From Alphaproteobacteria bacterium (lineage in GTDB: Bacteria > Pseudomonadota > Alphaproteobacteria > Micropepsales > Micropepsaceae): 8,489 nt of DNA. Shown piece by piece: positions 6,523-8,489 of the stretch. The DNA is taken from the NCBI GenBank assembly GCA_003131925.1, contig PKWC01000053.1, positions 1-8,489 of the forward strand, read 5' to 3'. The notes under the pieces were generated by a model. It worked only from the letters and a program-made list of their open reading frames with translations. It ran no database searches and had not been told where the DNA came from. The position numbers and the translations under genes were made by a program. How positions within the stretch are numbered: the stretch's first letter is position 1; each line of letters opens with the position of its first letter.

Positions 6523-7178
6523 GGCGCATTCCGATCCATCGGGCCGGATGGCCCTTCATCGCCGTTGCCTGCGCTGCCAATATCGCCCTGTTTGCCGCGG
6601 CGGGCTGGCTTGGCTGGTGCCTGGTTCCCCTGACACTTTGGGTAACCGCCTTTTTTCGTGACCCGGAGCGCGTTCCGCCCCCGGGCGGCAATCTCGTCCT
6701 GTCGCCTGCGGACGGGAGGCTCCTGCCTCCGCTCGAGGCCAGCCCTCCGCCCGAACTCGGCCTTGGCGCCGGGCCGCTACTAAAATTAAGCATTTTTATG
6801 TCCATATTCGATGTTCACGTGAACCGAATTCCATGCGACGGAACCGTGACCGCTCTTGCTTACCGGCCCGGCAAATTCTTCAATGCGTCGTTCGACAAGG
6901 CGAGCCTGCTCAACGAGCGCATGTCGATCCGGATCGCGGCCGGCGGGACCGGAAGCCTGGGTTCGGACGTTGGTGTCGTGCAGATCGCCGGGCTGGTGGC
7001 TCGCCGCATCGAGTGCGGCTTGCAAAAGGGACAGAATGTATGCCGCGGCGATCGTTTTGGCATAATCCGTTTCGGCAGCCGGCTCGAGGTTTTCTTACCC
7101 GCCGGCGCGCGCGTCTTGGTGCGCGAAGGTCAGAAGGTTCGGGCAGGCGAGACGGTGCTCGCGGCATTCCCGTCCTGA
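6519..7178 (+). CDS. psd: Phosphatidylserine decarboxylase proenzyme, short form
   Basis: Converts phosphatidylserine to phosphatidylethanolamine at the cytoplasmic membrane. With the TTG start it has 219 residues, matching the 210-235 of the short alphaproteobacterial form. An N-terminal hydrophobic region (about 12-46, IAVACAANIALF onward) is followed by FFRDPER (45-51), SPADGR (62-67), the conserved FMSIFDVHVNR (93-103), VVQIAGLVARR (153-163) and GIIRFGSRLEVFLP (181-194). In this family self-cleavage occurs between Gly and Ser of FGS, here G186-S187, and Ser187 becomes the pyruvoyl group; the beta chain is residues 1-186 and the alpha chain 187-219. A LGSD sequence at 147-150 is a look-alike, not the cleavage site. 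It overlaps kup by four bases and pssA by one, so all three are probably translated from one message. Confidence 0.95.
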   Translation: MRRIPIHRAGWPFIAVACAANIALFAAAGWLGWCLVPLTLWVTAFFRDPERVPPPGGNLVLSPADGRLLPPLEASPPPELGLGAGPLLKLSIFMSIFDVHVNRIPCDGTVTALAYRPGKFFNASFDKASLLNERMSIRIAAGGTGSLGSDVGVVQIAGLVARRIECGLQKGQNVCRGDRFGIIRFGSRLEVFLPAGARVLVREGQKVRAGETVLAAFPS

Positions 7179-7990
7179 TGGCAAGAATGGGCAAAATGGG
7201 CAGAAGCAATCTGGCTCGAACCGCGACGGCTCTGCGCGAGGACAGCAGGCTTGGAAAATTCCTGCCGAGCGCGTTGACGCTGCTCGGGCTTTGCTCGGGC
7301 GCGACAGCGATCTGGTTTGCGCTCGGCGGCGACTGGAAGGCCGGCGTTGCGGCGATCATCTGCGCGGCGGTTTTCGACACGCTTGATGGCCGTCTCGCCC
7401 GCCTGTTCGGCGTGGCGGGCGCTTTCGGTGCGCAACTCGATTCCCTTGCCGATCTCGTCAGCTTCGGCATCGCGCCGGGCGTGCTCGTCTATATGTGGAC
7501 ACTCTACCATGCGCAGGGAGCGGGTTGGGCGTTCGCCCTGATCTTCTGCGCGGCGAGCGCGATCAGGCTGGCGCGTTTCAATGTCGAGAGCGCCGAGCGC
7601 GATTCGTCCTCCCCCCCGCCATCCTACTTCACGGGCCTGCCCACGCCCGCGGCGGCCTGCCTCATTCTCCTGCCGATGGTACTGGCGTTTCAGTTCAAGA
7701 GCAGTGCGTTCAGCCATCCCTGGCTCAGCGCCGCAATGATTGCGCTCATGTCCTGGCTGATGGTGAGCCGGGTGCCGACATTGTCTCTCAAGCAGGTGCA
7801 CGTGCCGCGGCAGTTCAAGAAGGCAGTCCCCGCGTTTGGAGGATTGTTGCTCGCCTCGGCCATCTTGTGGCCCTGGGCGACGCTGACCGTCGCATTGCTC
7901 GCCTATCTCGTCACAATTCCGCTGATCGCATCGCATTTCGGGATCGACGAAATCGACGAAGAGGAATCGCCGCCGGACGCGAGCGGCTGA
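7178..7990 (+). CDS. pssA: CDP-diacylglycerol-serine O-phosphatidyltransferase
   Basis: Makes phosphatidylserine from CDP-diacylglycerol and L-serine; its product is the substrate of the Psd encoded just before it. The 270-residue protein is an integral membrane CDP-alcohol phosphatidyltransferase of type II (Gram-positive/alphaproteobacterial kind, unlike the PLD-like E. coli enzyme). The complete catalytic motif is present: D67-x2-D70-G71-x2-A74-R75-x8-G84-x3-D88-x3-D92. About seven or eight hydrophobic segments follow from residue 28, with the family stretch PSYFTGLPTPAAA (148-160). The tail (255-270) is acidic. The ATG at 7178 overlaps the psd TGA (TGATG) with no ribosome-binding site of its own, so translation is likely coupled; ATGs at 7187 and 7196 are possible alternatives. 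Confidence 0.96.
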   Translation: MARMGKMGRSNLARTATALREDSRLGKFLPSALTLLGLCSGATAIWFALGGDWKAGVAAIICAAVFDTLDGRLARLFGVAGAFGAQLDSLADLVSFGIAPGVLVYMWTLYHAQGAGWAFALIFCAASAIRLARFNVESAERDSSSPPPSYFTGLPTPAAACLILLPMVLAFQFKSSAFSHPWLSAAMIALMSWLMVSRVPTLSLKQVHVPRQFKKAVPAFGGLLLASAILWPWATLTVALLAYLVTIPLIASHFGIDEIDEEESPPDASG

Positions 7991-8011
7991 CCGCGCCCGA
8001 AAAGCCAAAAA

Positions 8012-8023
8012 GATTATATAATC
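8012..8023. promoter_or_regulatory. AT-rich perfect palindrome containing a TATAAT box
   Basis: GATTATATAATC (8012-8023) is a perfect 12-base inverted repeat in GC-rich DNA, 22 bases after the pssA stop. It includes an exact -10 hexamer TATAAT (8017-8022) on the plus strand, and by symmetry on the minus strand. No good -35 is found 16-18 bases upstream (position 7994-7999 reads CGCCCG). It could be a promoter needing an activator, an operator, or both. It would serve the small protein and CDF transporter genes downstream. Confidence 0.4.
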
Positions 8024-8083
8024 GGTAATCAAGCCGTAACCCGTTCATGCGATCCTTCCCTATTCGCTTACCGGGGTTGGGGC

Positions 8084-8239
8084 ATGCAGCGCGTAGGTTC
8101 GGCGAAGTTGTTTCCGCGCAAATCGAATGGCGAAGGGCTCGTCTTTTCCGCCGCTTTCGTCGGGGCGGTTATTGCGATCACCTCGGCGCTTTACGCCATC
8201 GACATCGCGACCGCCCGCGCGCTCCTCTCCATTCCTTGA
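8084..8239 (+). CDS. Small single-helix membrane protein, unknown function
   Basis: A 51-residue frame with a basic N-terminal part (MQRVGSAKLFPRKSN) and one clear hydrophobic segment at about 18-39 (GLVFSAAFVGAVIAITSALY), then a short tail ending LLSIP. Positive charges before the helix suggest an inside N-terminus. A G-rich stretch (8079-8082) precedes the ATG without a normal ribosome-binding site. I do not recognise the family. In favour of its being real is the regular membrane-protein composition; the competing 85-codon frame at 8047-8304 is Arg/His-rich and looks like out-of-frame reading. It lies between pssA and the CDF transporter, downstream of the AT-rich palindrome. Confidence 0.5.
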   Translation: MQRVGSAKLFPRKSNGEGLVFSAAFVGAVIAITSALYAIDIATARALLSIP

Positions 8240-8300
8240 TCTCGCGCCGCCTCCCGCGGCAGAGTGAAAACGGAGCTTCGGGACAGGCGGTTCTTCAGCA
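8240..8300. other. Short spacer with small GC hairpin
   Basis: GCCGC (8246-8250) pairs with GCGGC (8256-8260) across a five-base loop, with no T-run after it. AGG at 8285-8287 is too far (13 bases) to be a good ribosome-binding site for the downstream ATG. Nothing else was seen. Confidence 0.3.
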
Positions 8301-8489
8301 ATGAATTATGTGAATGAGGCCGACGAGGACGAGCAGGCGATCTGGGCGCCGCCGCCCCCTCCCAAACCGAGCATGCCCGCCGCGGTGGCGATCGCGGCCT
8401 TCGCGATCGGCGCGGGCGTTAATCTGGCATTCGCCCTCGCGGAAGTTGGGTTCGGGTTCGCGGCGAATTCCGTCGCCCTGATCGCCGAC
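8301..8489 (+). CDS. Cation diffusion facilitator transporter, N-terminal part
   Basis: The first 63 codons of a membrane transporter that exports divalent metal ions such as zinc, cut by the window end. After a polar, acidic and proline-rich N-terminus (NEADEDEQ, then five prolines at 17-21) comes a hydrophobic helix (about 26-50) with GVNLAFALAEV (39-49), and then ANSVALIAD (55-63). This matches the helix 1-helix 2 region of CDF proteins of the CzcD/ZitB type, where the terminal Asp starts the conserved DxxHNxxD metal site. That site and the remaining helices lie outside the window. The ATG at 8301 is preferred, but GTG at 8310 is possible. Substrate and exact subfamily cannot be decided here. 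Confidence 0.72.
   Translation, partial: MNYVNEADEDEQAIWAPPPPPKPSMPAAVAIAAFAIGAGVNLAFALAEVGFGFAANSVALIAD

Noticed and set aside
6957..6968. LGSD motif read as the Psd self-cleavage site (like LGST in the long form)
   Set aside because: The short form cleaves at the later FGS (Ser187); LGSD lies before the conserved VVQIAG stretch, in the variable region.
7130..8032. 300-residue minus-strand frame across pssA
   Set aside because: It is antisense to pssA and biased to Arg/Glu/Gln; no domain seen.
8047..8304. 85-residue frame whose stop overlaps the CDF start
   Set aside because: The ATGA overlap is suggestive, but the peptide is Arg/His-rich and the 51-codon frame within it gives a clean membrane helix.

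Overview
This is a GC-rich chromosomal segment, most likely from an alphaproteobacterium. The assignment rests on the short, pyruvoyl-type phosphatidylserine decarboxylase placed directly before phosphatidylserine synthase, the IalB-like secreted protein and the general codon use; I cannot name a genus, though a sphingomonad-like origin is a reasonable guess. No tRNA, rRNA, CRISPR array, transposase or phage gene was seen. The window is nearly all housekeeping and cell-envelope genes, and I do not see a clear defence system or other unmistakably new system.

Layout: On the minus strand lie the 5' part of a GspE-type secretion ATPase (positions 1-1080, cut by the window start) and, upstream of it, an IalB-family exported protein (1312-1908). 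A divergent intergenic region (1909-2135) separates these from plus-strand genes: a membrane family-2 glycosyltransferase of the cellulose synthase/CslA-like kind (2136-3587), then a small CHAP-domain lipoprotein (3704-4261). The CHAP gene is followed by a long imperfect palindrome ending in a T-rich tract (about 4274-4410), which probably terminates transcription and may be a dispersed repeat.

A tightly packed plus-strand block follows: kup potassium transporter (4573-6522), psd (6519-7178, TTG start overlapping the kup stop) and pssA (7178-7990, start overlapping the psd stop by one base). PssA makes phosphatidylserine from CDP-diacylglycerol and serine; Psd decarboxylates it to phosphatidylethanolamine, so these two genes form a complete two-step pathway. 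Coupling of a K+ importer to this pair by overlapping codons is the most noteworthy arrangement here.

The right end has an AT-rich perfect palindrome (8012-8023), an unannotated-looking 51-residue single-helix protein (8084-8239) and the first 63 codons of a cation diffusion facilitator transporter (8301 onward), cut by the window end. Taken together the window is about the envelope: secretion, glycan synthesis, peptidoglycan or glycan cleavage, phospholipid synthesis and ion transport.
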